Below are positions 47,737 through 58,588 of a stretch of 64,000 nt of DNA, one piece after another; position 1 is the first letter of the stretch; every line of letters starts with the position of its first letter. Both the position numbers and the translations under genes were made by a program. The DNA comes from a bacterium (GTDB taxonomy: Bacteria > RUG730 > JAAEPJ01): positions 1 through 64,000 of the forward strand of contig JAAEPJ010000141.1 in assembly GCA_024222485.1 (NCBI GenBank). Direction: 5' to 3'. The notes beneath the pieces are model-generated. The model saw only the letters and a program-made list of their open reading frames with translations, was not told the origin of the DNA and did no database searches.

Positions 47737-48381
47737 ATGAAAATTAAGGTTTGTGGGATTACTAATCCCAAGGATGCAAAGTTTGCGGTTAGTTTAGGGG
47801 CGGATTATTTGGGGTTTATTGATTATGAACTTAGTCCGCGTTATATTCAAGCTTCAGACGCAGAGGAAATAATCGCTAAGTTACCCGTTTCCGTTATTTC
47901 AGTAGGAGTGTTTGTTAATAAACCGCTTAATGAACTAAAAAAGATTCAATATATTTTTGATGTTTTACAGCTGCACGGCGATGAGGATATGGCCTATATT
48001 AATGAACTTGATGTGGAGGTTTGGAAAGCTTTCAGGGTTAAGGATGAAGAGTCAATAAAAGAGATTAAAGCATTTGATGTTGATGGTTACTTATTAGATA
48101 CTTTTGTTGCTTCTCAGTATGGCGGAACAGGGAAGAGTTTTGATTGGGGTTTAGTAGGATCTCTGGTGGAGGCTGGAGTTGATAAGAAAAAGATCATCGT
48201 CTCAGGTGGAATCGGTCCTGAAAATATTCTTGAGGCAGTAAAGACATCTGTTTTTGCGGTTGATATTAATTCTAAAGTTGAACGAATGCCTGGAAAGAAA
48301 GATAAAAAAAAGTTAAAAAAATTATTTGAATTATTTAGAGATTCGTTAAAAAAGGAAAATCATGAGGGTTTGATTACTTAA
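47737..48381 (+). CDS. trpF: Phosphoribosylanthranilate isomerase
   Basis: TrpF catalyses an Amadori rearrangement in tryptophan synthesis. The 214-residue TIM-barrel protein starts MKIKVCGITNPKDAKFA, with the catalytic Cys in 'KVCGIT' and Asp in 'VDINSKVERMPGKKDKKKL'. 'QLHGDEDMAYI' and 'GGTGKSFDWGLV' are standard. It precedes trpB by 280 bp; trpE, trpD and trpC are not in the window. Confidence 0.93.
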   Translation: MKIKVCGITNPKDAKFAVSLGADYLGFIDYELSPRYIQASDAEEIIAKLPVSVISVGVFVNKPLNELKKIQYIFDVLQLHGDEDMAYINELDVEVWKAFRVKDEESIKEIKAFDVDGYLLDTFVASQYGGTGKSFDWGLVGSLVEAGVDKKKIIVSGGIGPENILEAVKTSVFAVDINSKVERMPGKKDKKKLKKLFELFRDSLKKENHEGLIT

Positions 48382-48661
48382 TGGTTAAAAGCCTTTTAAG
48401 GATAAATGATTTTTAACAGAGGGATATTGTATGTTTTTTTATGGTGAAAATTGTATTATATCGACCAGTTGATTAAATGAAAAATTACCTTTAAATAAAG
48501 TCTATATGATATATTTAACCCAGTAAAAAAAGTGCTTTCAGAAGTTAAAATATTGGCGTTACGAAAGAATCGTGGTTATGAGTGTTTTGCGATCTAAATA
48601 TAATAAAGTTATAATTCTAAAATAGTAAACGGATTCTTTAAAATTAAACAAGGATAAGGAA

Positions 48662-49852
48662 ATGAGTTTTAATGCGAGTAAGCTTCCTGATGCAAAGGGC
48701 TATTATGGTCCATTTGGTGGGCAGTATATTCCTGAAATTTTAGTGCCTGCTATCACGGAACTGACGAGAAAATATGCTGCTCTACGAGAGGATCAGGCTT
48801 TTAAAAAGGAATATTTATATTATTTGAAAAAATATGTGGGGAGACCAACTCCGCTTTATTTTGCAGAGAGATTGACGGCACATTTAGGTGGAGCTAAAAT
48901 TTATTTGAAACGCGAAGATTTAAACCATACAGGTTCGCATAAACTTAATAATGCAATTGGTCAAGCATTGATTGCTAAAAGAATAGGTAAAAAACGCATT
49001 ATTGCAGAAACGGGAGCAGGGCAACATGGTGTGGCGACAGCTACGGTTTGTGCTTTATTTGGTTTTGAATGTGATATTTTTATGGGCGAAAAAGATATTA
49101 AAAGACAGAAATTAAATGTTTTTAGAATGGAGATGCTGGGAGCAAGGGTTGTGCCGGTTAAAACAGGGTCTAAAACCTTGAAAGATGCGTGTAATGAGGC
49201 TTTGCGTAACTGGGTTGAAACGGTGGAAGATACCCATTATATTATTGGCTCAGTCATTGGTCCGCATCCTTACCCTATGTTAGTTCGAGATTTTCAGTCT
49301 GTGATTGGTGAAGAGACGAAAAAAGATATGCTAGACGCAGAAGGCAAGTTGCCTGATGTGTGTATTGCTTGTGTTGGTGGTGGCAGTAATGCCATGGGAA
49401 TGTTTTATCCGTTTGCGAACGATAAAGGTGTCCGTTTGATTGGTGTTGAAGCTGGTGGCGCGGGGATTGAGACTAATCAGCATGCCGCACCACTTTCAGC
49501 AGGTGATCCGGGGGTTTTGCATGGTTGTTTGACTTATTTGATGCAGGATGAATATGGACAGATTAAGGAGACATTTTCTGTGTCAGCAGGTCTTGATTAT
49601 CCCGGGGTAGGTCCTGAGCATAGCTGGTTGAAAGATAGCGGCAGAGTTGAATATACTGCTTGTAACGATGATGCTGTTTTAGCGGCATTTAAGCTTTTAA
49701 GTCGGGTCGAGGGGATTGTTCCAGCCTTGGAAAGTTCTCATGCCATTGCTTATTTGGTGGATAATATTGGGCAGTTTAAACGGGATGATATTATAGTTAT
49801 TAATGTGTCTGGTCGTGGAGATAAAGATATTGTTCGATTGATGGAAAATTAA
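48662..49852 (+). CDS. trpB: Tryptophan synthase beta subunit
   Basis: TrpB condenses indole with serine using PLP. The 396 residues show '[14 protein letters not shown]', '[18 protein letters not shown]' with Schiff-base lysine K94, '[17 protein letters not shown]', the phosphate loop '[11 protein letters not shown]', and '[10 protein letters not shown]'. This is the trpB1 type that pairs with TrpA. It is 10 nt from trpA. Confidence 0.96.
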   Translation: MSFNASKLPDAKGYYGPFGGQYIPEILVPAITELTRKYAALREDQAFKKEYLYYLKKYVGRPTPLYFAERLTAHLGGAKIYLKREDLNHTGSHKLNNAIGQALIAKRIGKKRIIAETGAGQHGVATATVCALFGFECDIFMGEKDIKRQKLNVFRMEMLGARVVPVKTGSKTLKDACNEALRNWVETVEDTHYIIGSVIGPHPYPMLVRDFQSVIGEETKKDMLDAEGKLPDVCIACVGGGSNAMGMFYPFANDKGVRLIGVEAGGAGIETNQHAAPLSAGDPGVLHGCLTYLMQDEYGQIKETFSVSAGLDYPGVGPEHSWLKDSGRVEYTACNDDAVLAAFKLLSRVEGIVPALESSHAIAYLVDNIGQFKRDDIIVINVSGRGDKDIVRLMEN

Positions 49853-49862
49853 AGGATATTTT

Positions 49863-50636
49863 ATGAATAGGATTGATAAAGTTTTTCAGGACAGAAATAA
49901 AACAAAGCTTTTCCCTTATATTCCTGCAGGTTATCCAGATATGGAGGTTACGGAGAGTTTGATTTATGATCTCGTATGTTCTGGAGCGGACTTAATCGAG
50001 TTAGGCGTGCCATTTTCTGATCCGATAGCTGATGGATCTGTTATTCAAGAAGCTAGTTATGAGGCACTTTTAGGTGGTGTTAATTTAGATAAAATTTTTG
50101 AATTGGTGGCTAAGGTCAGAGGCGCTGGGGTTAGCATTCCTATTGTTTTAATGGGGTATTTTAACTCATTTTTTCGGTATGGATTAAATAAGACGGCTGA
50201 CCAGGCTAAAATTGTGGGAATAGATGGGTTTATTGTGCCAGATTTATTACCATTTTCTACGAATGATAAAGAAGATTTTGCAGCAATTTTGGCAGCTAAG
50301 GAGTTGCACCAAATCTTTTTAGCTTCAATTATTACAGAAGAAACCCGTCTTAAACAAATTGTTGAAGCCTCTAGTGGTTTTTTGTACTTGATTTCTAAGC
50401 TTGGAGTAACAGGTGTTTCTAATAAAATGGATTTTATGCCGATAAAACTAGCCGTTGAAAGAATAAAAAAAATAAAAGATATTCCTGTGGCAATTGGTTT
50501 TGGCATAGCGAATAAAGAACAAACAGCAATCTTAAAAGAGTATGGCGATGCTTTAATTGTTGGCAGTGCAGTGGTTAAAAAGATTAAAGCGGGAGACGCA
50601 GGTATATTTATTAAAGAATTAAAATCAACAATGTAG
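49863..50636 (+). CDS. trpA: Tryptophan synthase alpha subunit
   Basis: TrpA cleaves indole-3-glycerol phosphate and channels indole to TrpB. The 257-residue TIM barrel has the catalytic Glu in 'DLIELGVPFSDPIADG', the Asp in 'GIDGFIVPDLLP', and the phosphate site 'AIGFGIANKEQ' and 'GDALIVGSAVVKKI'. It follows trpB by 10 nt and is probably the last gene of the unit. Confidence 0.95.
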   Translation: MNRIDKVFQDRNKTKLFPYIPAGYPDMEVTESLIYDLVCSGADLIELGVPFSDPIADGSVIQEASYEALLGGVNLDKIFELVAKVRGAGVSIPIVLMGYFNSFFRYGLNKTADQAKIVGIDGFIVPDLLPFSTNDKEDFAAILAAKELHQIFLASIITEETRLKQIVEASSGFLYLISKLGVTGVSNKMDFMPIKLAVERIKKIKDIPVAIGFGIANKEQTAILKEYGDALIVGSAVVKKIKAGDAGIFIKELKSTM

Positions 50637-50665
50637 CTATTTAAATGAATTAAAAAATAGTTTTT
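50637..50665 (+). terminator. Weak AT-rich terminator after trpA
   Basis: A 6-bp stem ctattt/aaatag (50637-50642 and 50655-50660) is followed by five T. It is A/T-rich and weak, but its position between trpA and the next gene fits termination. Confidence 0.35.
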
Positions 50666-50682
50666 AGAGTAGGGTAAAAAAT

Positions 50683-51912
50683 ATGAATCAAAAAAAAATT
50701 GAACTTTTGATGCCAGCAGGCAATATGGAAAAGTTAAAATACGCGTTTGCTTATGGAGCAGATGCCGTTTATCTTGGTGGTAAAGATTTTAGTTTGCGTG
50801 CGCGTGCGCATAATTTTACGGATGACGAAATTGTGGAAGCAGCAAAATATGCACATGAACTGGGTAAAAAGGTTTTTGTGGCAGTTAATGCCTTTACGCG
50901 AACAGGTGAGGAGGAAGATTTGCGTGCATACTTGCCTAAATTAAGCACAGTTGATGCTTTAATTATTGCAGATCCCGGGGTGATTAGGCTAGTTAAAGAG
51001 ATTTTGCCTGAGATGGAGATTCATTTGAGTACGCAGGCTAATACGACTAATGCTTCAGCCTGTAAGTTTTGGCACGATTTAGGCGTTAGCCGAATTGTTT
51101 TAGCAAGAGAGCTATCGATTGAAGAGACTACTGATATTGTTGCTAAAAACCCAGAAATGGAGTTTGAAATTTTTGTGCATGGGGCAATTTGTGTTGCTTA
51201 TTCGGGGCGCTGTTTTTTGTCAGCATATATGACGGATCGAGATGCTAATGGCGGTGATTGTTCCCAGGCATGTCGCTGGAAGTATAAGACTTATGAGATA
51301 GAAGAAGGGATGAGACCTGGTGAAATGATGCCTTATGAAGAGGACGAAAAGGGTTCTTATATTTTTAATGCCAATGATATGTGTCAAATCGATAAGATTA
51401 AAGAGTTAGTAGAATCTGGAGTGCAGAGCTTTAAGATTGAAGGGAGGATGAAAAGTCTTTATTACCTTGTTTGTATTACCCGAATTTATCGAGAGGCGCT
51501 TGATTTATACTTTGAGTCACCGGAAAAGTATCAAGCTAAGCTTGGTACTTTATTAGAGGAAGTTAATAAGCTGAATAATCGTGGTTATTCACATGGTTTA
51601 TATTTTGGTGATCCTAAGCCAGATGACTATAACTACAAAGGTGAGTTTGATAAAATCACCCATTATTTCTTAGGTCAGGTTGTAGAAGTGGCTGCGGCAG
51701 GAGCAAAGGTTATCGTTAAAAATAATATTTGTGTGTGGGATAAGCTCGAGCTTTTAATGCCTTATGAGCTTCAAAAAGTTTCCGTTAAAAGTATTAAGTC
51801 ACTTAAGACAAATATGGATATTGAAAAAGCCTCTCCTGGGATGGAGGCTTTTATTGAATTTCAGGAAGATGTTAAAATCTCTCCATATGCTCTGATAAGA
51901 GCACTGGGATAG
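50683..51912 (+). CDS. U32 peptidase family, TrhP/YegQ-like tRNA hydroxylation protein
   Basis: The 409-residue protein carries the U32 signature 'FEIFVHGAICVAYSGRCFLS', the cysteine set 'GDCSQACRWKY', 'GVQSFKIEGRMKS' and a C-terminal beta domain. Members near this length (TrhP, formerly YegQ) hydroxylate U34 of tRNA using prephenate as a source and likely hold an Fe-S centre. It lies between trpA and thiG but has no clear link to either. Peptidase activity of collagenase type is the older, less likely view. Confidence 0.85.
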   Translation: MNQKKIELLMPAGNMEKLKYAFAYGADAVYLGGKDFSLRARAHNFTDDEIVEAAKYAHELGKKVFVAVNAFTRTGEEEDLRAYLPKLSTVDALIIADPGVIRLVKEILPEMEIHLSTQANTTNASACKFWHDLGVSRIVLARELSIEETTDIVAKNPEMEFEIFVHGAICVAYSGRCFLSAYMTDRDANGGDCSQACRWKYKTYEIEEGMRPGEMMPYEEDEKGSYIFNANDMCQIDKIKELVESGVQSFKIEGRMKSLYYLVCITRIYREALDLYFESPEKYQAKLGTLLEEVNKLNNRGYSHGLYFGDPKPDDYNYKGEFDKITHYFLGQVVEVAAAGAKVIVKNNICVWDKLELLMPYELQKVSVKSIKSLKTNMDIEKASPGMEAFIEFQEDVKISPYALIRALG

Positions 51913-51987
51913 AAAGCTTAGTTTTAAAGTTAAGCTGAGTTATGCTTGTTAAATATGCTAAGATTAATGTTTGAATAAGGGGTTATA

Positions 51988-52749
51988 ATGTTAAAAATAG
52001 GAGATAAAGAATTAAAAAGTCGTTTATTTGTTGGGACAGGCAAGTATTCCTCTCATCATTTAATGGAAAAGGTGATTGAATCCTCTCATACGGAGGTGGT
52101 AACAGTGGCCTTAAGGCGTGTAGACTTTGACAATCCTGTCCAAGCAAATATTTTAGATTTTGTGCCTGATAATATTCAGCTCATGCCCAATACTTCTGGT
52201 GCAAGAACAGCTGATGAGGCTATCCGTATTGCTCGGCATTGTCGTAGTAGTTTAGGTACTAATTGGATTAAGATTGAAGTTATTTCTGATAATAGGTATT
52301 TGTTGCCTGACCCGGTTGAGACTTTAAAAGCAAGTGAGGTTTTAGCAAATGATGGTTTTGTTGTTTTACCATATATGAATGCTGACCCTATTTTAGCTAA
52401 GCGTTTAGAAGATGTTGGGGTTGCTGCTGTTATGCCACTTGGAGCACCGATCGGTACGAGTCTAGGTGTTCAAACTTTGGCAATGCTGAAAATTATTATT
52501 GAGATGAGTCGTGTGCCTGTGGTTGTTGATGCTGGAATTGGGGCTCCTTCTGATGCTGCACTTTGCTTAGAGCTTGGAGCTGATGCTGTTTTAGTTAATA
52601 CGGCTATTGCTGTTAGTACGGATCCAATGAAGATGGCAAAAGCTTTTAGGTTAGGAGTTAAGGCAGGAAGAATAGCCTATAAATCTGGACTTAGCGATAA
52701 ATTTTCGATTGCTGAGGCCTCAAGTCCATTAACAGGTTTTTTGCGGTAG
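51988..52749 (+). CDS. thiG: Thiazole synthase ThiG
   Basis: ThiG forms the thiazole phosphate of thiamine from deoxyxylulose phosphate, the ThiS thiocarboxylate and dehydroglycine. The 253-residue barrel starts '[20 protein letters not shown]', has the Schiff-base lysine in '[10 protein letters not shown]', and '[20 protein letters not shown]' and '[11 protein letters not shown]' follow. ThiS, ThiF and ThiH are not adjacent. The gene appears monocistronic. Confidence 0.93.
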   Translation: MLKIGDKELKSRLFVGTGKYSSHHLMEKVIESSHTEVVTVALRRVDFDNPVQANILDFVPDNIQLMPNTSGARTADEAIRIARHCRSSLGTNWIKIEVISDNRYLLPDPVETLKASEVLANDGFVVLPYMNADPILAKRLEDVGVAAVMPLGAPIGTSLGVQTLAMLKIIIEMSRVPVVVDAGIGAPSDAALCLELGADAVLVNTAIAVSTDPMKMAKAFRLGVKAGRIAYKSGLSDKFSIAEASSPLTGFLR

Positions 52750-53063
52750 CTATTTTTGAGATTATTATCAGCTGATATTGAGGAAAGACTTTTAAATAAT
52801 GAGAGAAACTGAAGTGGTTTTTACAAAAAAAAGATAAGTTTAGTTAGAGAGCATTCGCAATACGAATAACCGATTATTTCATTTAAGGATAATGCCGCAT
52901 AAAAATTTACTATTATATTTAAAGAATTGATGATTTAATATAGTTAAAGAATTCTATAATCTGCATTAGATGAAAAGTTAATGCAGATTACTTTATATTA
53001 ATTTTTTTACAAGTCATAGTATTTTTAGGATTGCAGGTTAAGTTAAATGAGGGCAAAGGTTGT
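52750..53063 (+). other. Gap before ftsQ with an 11-bp hairpin
   Basis: The gap contains a perfect inverted repeat aatctgcatta (52958-52968) and taatgcagatt (52979-52989) with a 10-nt loop. A T7 run follows 13 nt later (53002-53008). It may end transcripts entering from thiG. Nothing else coding is supported. Confidence 0.45.
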
Positions 53064-53885
53064 ATGTTTGTAAAACGTAAGCGGTTACAAAAAATCAAAT
53101 TAAGAAAAGCAGTTAAGCAAGAGCTTTTTCAGTTGTATACTCGTGTGGGTATTCATATATTGCTTTATATCTTTGTTATTTTTGGAGCCTTATTTGTTTT
53201 AAATTTTATTCGTTTGAAATTATTTGAGCAAGGCTTTTTTAAGGTAGAAGTTGTTAAGGTTAAAGGTTTAAAATATTTAAAAAAAGAAGATGTTTTGGCA
53301 AAAATAGATATTCTAGAATATAAAGATATTTTTCAGGTGAATAAGCGGAGCTTTCAATCAAGGTTGAGTGAGTTTGTAGAGATTAAGGATATTAAGCTTG
53401 CGAAGTACTACCCAAATAAAATTGTAATTCGTATTAAAGAGCGTGAGCCTATTTTTATGACAGAGGTGCAAGGAGAGCGATTTTATATTGATGAGCAAGG
53501 AATCTTGCTCAAATATTCACAAAAATTGCCCCTTATTTTTGTGCCTGATGAATTAACGGGTTCTTTAGATCATTACCGTCTTGTATTAGAACTTCAAAAA
53601 CTTTTTAAGAAGCATTTTAGTGATTTTTTTGAGCGTATTAAGGAAATAGCTATTGATCAAAATTTATTGATTACTCTCACCTTAAAAAATGATAAAATGT
53701 TAGAGTTGATTACTTATGATGATTACATTTCTTTTATCAATACTCAGGATTTAATTGAGGTTTTAGAATTAAAAATAAAATTTATGGAAATAGTTGAAGA
53801 GGATCTAACAATGAGGAAAAGGTCATTTACTAAGATTAGTTTGAAGTACTTTTTTGCTATAGATGATTTGGTTGTTGTAGCATAA
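53064..53885 (+). CDS. ftsQ: Cell-division protein FtsQ
   Basis: FtsQ links early and late divisome proteins. I chose ATG 53064 (GAGGG upstream); a TTG at 53031 would add 11 residues. The 273-residue protein has a basic cytoplasmic tail, one membrane helix at about 33-55 ('IHILLYIFVIFGALFVLNFI'), a POTRA domain ('FFKVEVVKVKGLKYLKKEDV') and the FtsQ beta domain ('IVIRIKEREPIFMTE'). It begins an ftsQ-ftsA-ftsZ unit. Confidence 0.83.
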   Translation: MFVKRKRLQKIKLRKAVKQELFQLYTRVGIHILLYIFVIFGALFVLNFIRLKLFEQGFFKVEVVKVKGLKYLKKEDVLAKIDILEYKDIFQVNKRSFQSRLSEFVEIKDIKLAKYYPNKIVIRIKEREPIFMTEVQGERFYIDEQGILLKYSQKLPLIFVPDELTGSLDHYRLVLELQKLFKKHFSDFFERIKEIAIDQNLLITLTLKNDKMLELITYDDYISFINTQDLIEVLELKIKFMEIVEEDLTMRKRSFTKISLKYFFAIDDLVVVA

Positions 53886-53976
53886 TATGTGGATATTAAT
53901 ATTGGGTTTGAGGCTATAATGCGGAGAAGACTGCTATTATAGAGACATCATAGATATTGTTTGTGCAGGAGGGGTT

Positions 53977-55209
53977 ATGAAAAAAGATGAGTTTATTGAG
54001 GTTTTAGATATTGGATCTGAAAAAGTTGTTTGTGTTGTTGGCAAGGTTGTAGAAAATGATATTCATATTATTGGTCTAGCAGAACATACTTCAGAAGGGC
54101 TTGAAAGAGGCGTTATTAAGAGCATTGATAAAACGGCTGAGACTATTCAAAAAGTAGTGGAAGAAGTAGAACAACAGGTCGGTCGTAGAATTAAGAAAGT
54201 ACATATTGGGATTAAAGGCGAGCATATTGAAACTACACGAGTGAGAAGTATTATTAATATTTCAAGAACGAATAAAGAGATTACTGAAGACGATAAAAAT
54301 CAGGTGCTTTATTCTGTTAAAAATCAGGTGAGTGTTGGTGAAGATAAGAATATTTTAAAGATTATTCCTATTACATATTCTGTAGATGGACAGAGCGGGA
54401 TGTTAGATCCTAAAGGTATGGAAGCTTCTCAATTAGAGATTGAAGCCTATGTTGTGACAGCAGCGACGATTGTTTTAAATAACCTTTATAAAGCTGTTAA
54501 TAATGCTGGCTTTAAGATTACCAGTGTCTCATATAATCAAATTGCTTTGGCTGATGTTTGTCTTGTTCCGGAAGAAAAAGAAGTGGGCGTATTGTTGATC
54601 GATATTGGTAGTAACCTGACAGATATTTCTGTTTATAAAAATAAGCGAGTATTTTTTAATAAAGAGCTACCTATTGGAGGCGACTTAATTGTTAGTGATG
54701 TTTCATTTGGTTTAAGAACTTCTATTGTAAGGGCAAGAGAGCTTGTTAAGCAGTATGGTTTGGCATATTTTCCTAAAGATGCAGAAGATTTTGAGATTAA
54801 GTTTTTAGCAGTTGATGGGATTACAGAGCGGAGAGTAACACAATATTCATTAACGGAAATTATTAATGCGAGGGTTGAGGAAATTTTTGGGATAATAGTT
54901 GCTGAGTTAGACAGAAATGATATTAATTACAATATCCCAGCAGGAATTGTTGTAACTGGTGGTACAGCTAAGCTTAAATATATTGAAGATGTGGCAAAAG
55001 AAAAGCTCAATATTCCTGTGAGAAAAGGGCTTGTTCAAAATATGCAAGGCATTGAGGATGCGATTTCTGATATGAGTTATAATACAGCTATTGGTCTGGT
55101 TAACTACCTGCATCAAACAGCAAGTTTTGATAAACAATTATTTACATATTCAAGAAAAAAGGTGCCTATTTTTTTAAATTTAAAAAGGAAGCTGGAAAAG
55201 GTTTTTTAG
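53977..55209 (+). CDS. ftsA: Cell-division actin-like protein FtsA
   Basis: FtsA anchors FtsZ to the membrane. The 410-residue actin-fold protein has the phosphate loops 'VLDIGSEKVVCVVG' and 'LLIDIGSNLTDISVYKN', the FtsA SHS2 subdomain, and 'IVVTGGTAKLKYIEDVA'. The C-terminus 'PIFLNLKRKLEKVF' is the amphipathic membrane-targeting helix. It is 13 nt from ftsZ and cotranscribed. Confidence 0.94.
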   Translation: MKKDEFIEVLDIGSEKVVCVVGKVVENDIHIIGLAEHTSEGLERGVIKSIDKTAETIQKVVEEVEQQVGRRIKKVHIGIKGEHIETTRVRSIINISRTNKEITEDDKNQVLYSVKNQVSVGEDKNILKIIPITYSVDGQSGMLDPKGMEASQLEIEAYVVTAATIVLNNLYKAVNNAGFKITSVSYNQIALADVCLVPEEKEVGVLLIDIGSNLTDISVYKNKRVFFNKELPIGGDLIVSDVSFGLRTSIVRARELVKQYGLAYFPKDAEDFEIKFLAVDGITERRVTQYSLTEIINARVEEIFGIIVAELDRNDINYNIPAGIVVTGGTAKLKYIEDVAKEKLNIPVRKGLVQNMQGIEDAISDMSYNTAIGLVNYLHQTASFDKQLFTYSRKKVPIFLNLKRKLEKVF

Positions 55210-55222
55210 AAAGAGGTAGTTT

Positions 55223-56308
55223 ATGGAAACAGACTTTAATCAGTATCCTGCAGTTATTAAAATTATTGGGATTGGTGGTGCTGGCGGTAATGCTGTTAAT
55301 AGGATGATATCTTTTGGTGTTCGCGGTGTAGAATACATTGCTGCTAATACAGATGCGCAAGCTTTGCACAATTCTAATGCGGGAATGAAGCTACAGATAG
55401 GCGACTGCCTTACAAAAGGTCTTGGTGTTGGTGGTGATCCAAAATTAGGTCGTCAGGCAGCTTTAGATGATGAAGAGCGAATCCGTGAGCTTTTAGCAGG
55501 TTCAGATATGGTATTTGTAACGGCTGGTATGGGGGGTGGAACAGGGACTGGAGCAGCGCCTGTTATTGCTAAGATTGCTCGGGAATTAGGGATTCTGACT
55601 ATTGGAGTGGTAACGAAGCCATTTGTTTTTGAGGGTAAGGTTAGATCCATGAATGCAGAAGAAGGTGTGGAAAATTTGCGTGCTAACTTGGATACATTGA
55701 TTGTGATTCCGAACCAACGACTTTTTAATGTTATTACGATTGATACTACGATTAATAAGGCTTGGGAACAGATTGATGATGTTTTACGTCAATCGATTCA
55801 AAGTATCTCAGATGTTATTACTTCCACCGGTTTGGTGAATGTTGATTTTAATGATGTTAAAGCTATCATGTTTGATGCGGGTGAAGCAATTATGGGTATG
55901 GGCGAGAGCAGTGGTGAGTCTCGTGCATTACGCGCAGCAGAAATGGCAATTACCTCTAAGCTTTTGGAAGATATTTCTATCCATGGGGCAAGAGGTGTTT
56001 TGGTTAATATAACAGGCAGTAATAAGCTGACTATGCATGAAATTAATGATGCAATGACTCTGATTCATAATACAGTTTCTAGCGAGGCTAATGTTTTTTT
56101 TGGTCAAGTGGTAGATGAGAGTATGGATGGGAGAATTAAGGTTACGGTAATTGCTACTAATTTTGATCGTGGTAAAAAAGTTAGTGACTTTCCTAAAGAA
56201 CCACAGCAACAAGATTTATTTACAGCCCAAGATGAAGAGAAAAAGGGCGCTTCCGCTGAATTTAATTTAGAAGAACCAGCATTTTTAAGGAAGAGGAAGA
56301 GTGAGTAG
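55223..56308 (+). CDS. ftsZ: Cell-division tubulin-like GTPase FtsZ
   Basis: FtsZ polymerises into the division ring. The 361 residues show 'IKIIGIGGAGGNAVNRMI', the tubulin signature 'GGGTGTGAAPVIAKIA', and 'NVDFNDVKAIM' (T7 loop). It ends in the conserved C-terminal peptide 'EEPAFLRKRKSE', which binds FtsA. Upstream mur genes of the classical dcw cluster are missing here. Confidence 0.96.
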   Translation: METDFNQYPAVIKIIGIGGAGGNAVNRMISFGVRGVEYIAANTDAQALHNSNAGMKLQIGDCLTKGLGVGGDPKLGRQAALDDEERIRELLAGSDMVFVTAGMGGGTGTGAAPVIAKIARELGILTIGVVTKPFVFEGKVRSMNAEEGVENLRANLDTLIVIPNQRLFNVITIDTTINKAWEQIDDVLRQSIQSISDVITSTGLVNVDFNDVKAIMFDAGEAIMGMGESSGESRALRAAEMAITSKLLEDISIHGARGVLVNITGSNKLTMHEINDAMTLIHNTVSSEANVFFGQVVDESMDGRIKVTVIATNFDRGKKVSDFPKEPQQQDLFTAQDEEKKGASAEFNLEEPAFLRKRKSE

Positions 56309-56383
56309 CTTAAAGTTATATGTTGACAGTACATTCAATAAGCGTTTATTTTTTTTCTTTGCGGGCATTTTAAGGATTTTTTA

Positions 56384-56992
56384 ATGTGGAGAAGTGGAGA
56401 ATACTTTTATACGAATAGTTTTTTAAAAGAATTAGGTTATGATAACTTTATTACTACGCGTAAAGCGGGTGATATGAAGATCCCTAAGTTAAGAAATATT
56501 GTTATTGGAGAACAAACGCATAGCACGAATTTTAGGGAAGTTAACTATATCCCAAATTTAATAAAAAATAATGATGGATTTATCACAACCAAGCAAGGTC
56601 TTTGGCTTGGAGTTTTTACAGCGGATTGTTTACCCGTTTATGTTGTCTCAAATAATTCAGGTTTTTCAAGTAGACCAAAGGTCGGGGCACTTTTACATGC
56701 GGGTAGACTTGGTGTTTTAAATGATATTGTTGGGAAGTGTATTGATTATTTTATGGGAGAGTTAGATTTTAAATTAAGAGATATTTTTGTTGTAGTTGGA
56801 CCGCATATTAGCTTATTTTATTATGAAACTGATTTGCAAGGCCTTCTAGCAAGTAGCCTTTATAAAAGAGGTCTGCTAAGAGATAATTTAAAATTGACGA
56901 ATTTATGTACTTTTAAACAGGAGGATTTTTTTTCGTATCGAGCGGATAACCAGACAACGAGTAGAATGTTATCTGGGTTAAAAATTAATTGA
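56384..56992 (+). CDS. Laccase-domain protein of the YfiH/LACC1 family
   Basis: The 202-residue protein has the zinc-binding set of the family: 'GEQTHSTNFREV', 'TADCLPVYV' and 'LHAGRLGVLNDI', plus the C-terminal 'YRADNQTTSRMLSGL'. The usual HAGWRG appears as HAGRLG. The family has purine-nucleoside phosphorylase/deaminase activity, and a role in peptidoglycan maintenance is proposed because it often follows ftsZ, as here. It is also shorter than the usual 240-250 residues at the N-terminus. Confidence 0.82.
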   Translation: MWRSGEYFYTNSFLKELGYDNFITTRKAGDMKIPKLRNIVIGEQTHSTNFREVNYIPNLIKNNDGFITTKQGLWLGVFTADCLPVYVVSNNSGFSSRPKVGALLHAGRLGVLNDIVGKCIDYFMGELDFKLRDIFVVVGPHISLFYYETDLQGLLASSLYKRGLLRDNLKLTNLCTFKQEDFFSYRADNQTTSRMLSGLKIN

Positions 56993-57028
56993 TTTTTAAA
57001 TAACATGAGATTTTGTTAATGCTTCTAA

Positions 57029-58450
<1,422 letters not shown>

Positions 58451-58497
58451 TTTTTCGTTTTTTACGCGAATAAATGTATCAATTGATTGTCAATATT

Positions 58498-58535
58498 ATT
58501 GCTAGAAATTAGGTTTATGCCTAATTTCTAGCAAT
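58498..58535. repeat. 16-bp perfect hairpin after ahcY
   Basis: attgctagaaattagg (58498-58513) and cctaatttctagcaat (58520-58535) match perfectly around a 6-nt loop. It lies 47 bp past the ahcY stop and 54 bp before the next gene. No T-run follows on either strand, so it is either a terminator with a poor tract or a protein-binding palindrome. Confidence 0.6.
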
Positions 58536-58588
58536 AAATTGGTTGTATACTTATTATTTAGTGGGCTTAAATTATAGAAAAAGGCCAG

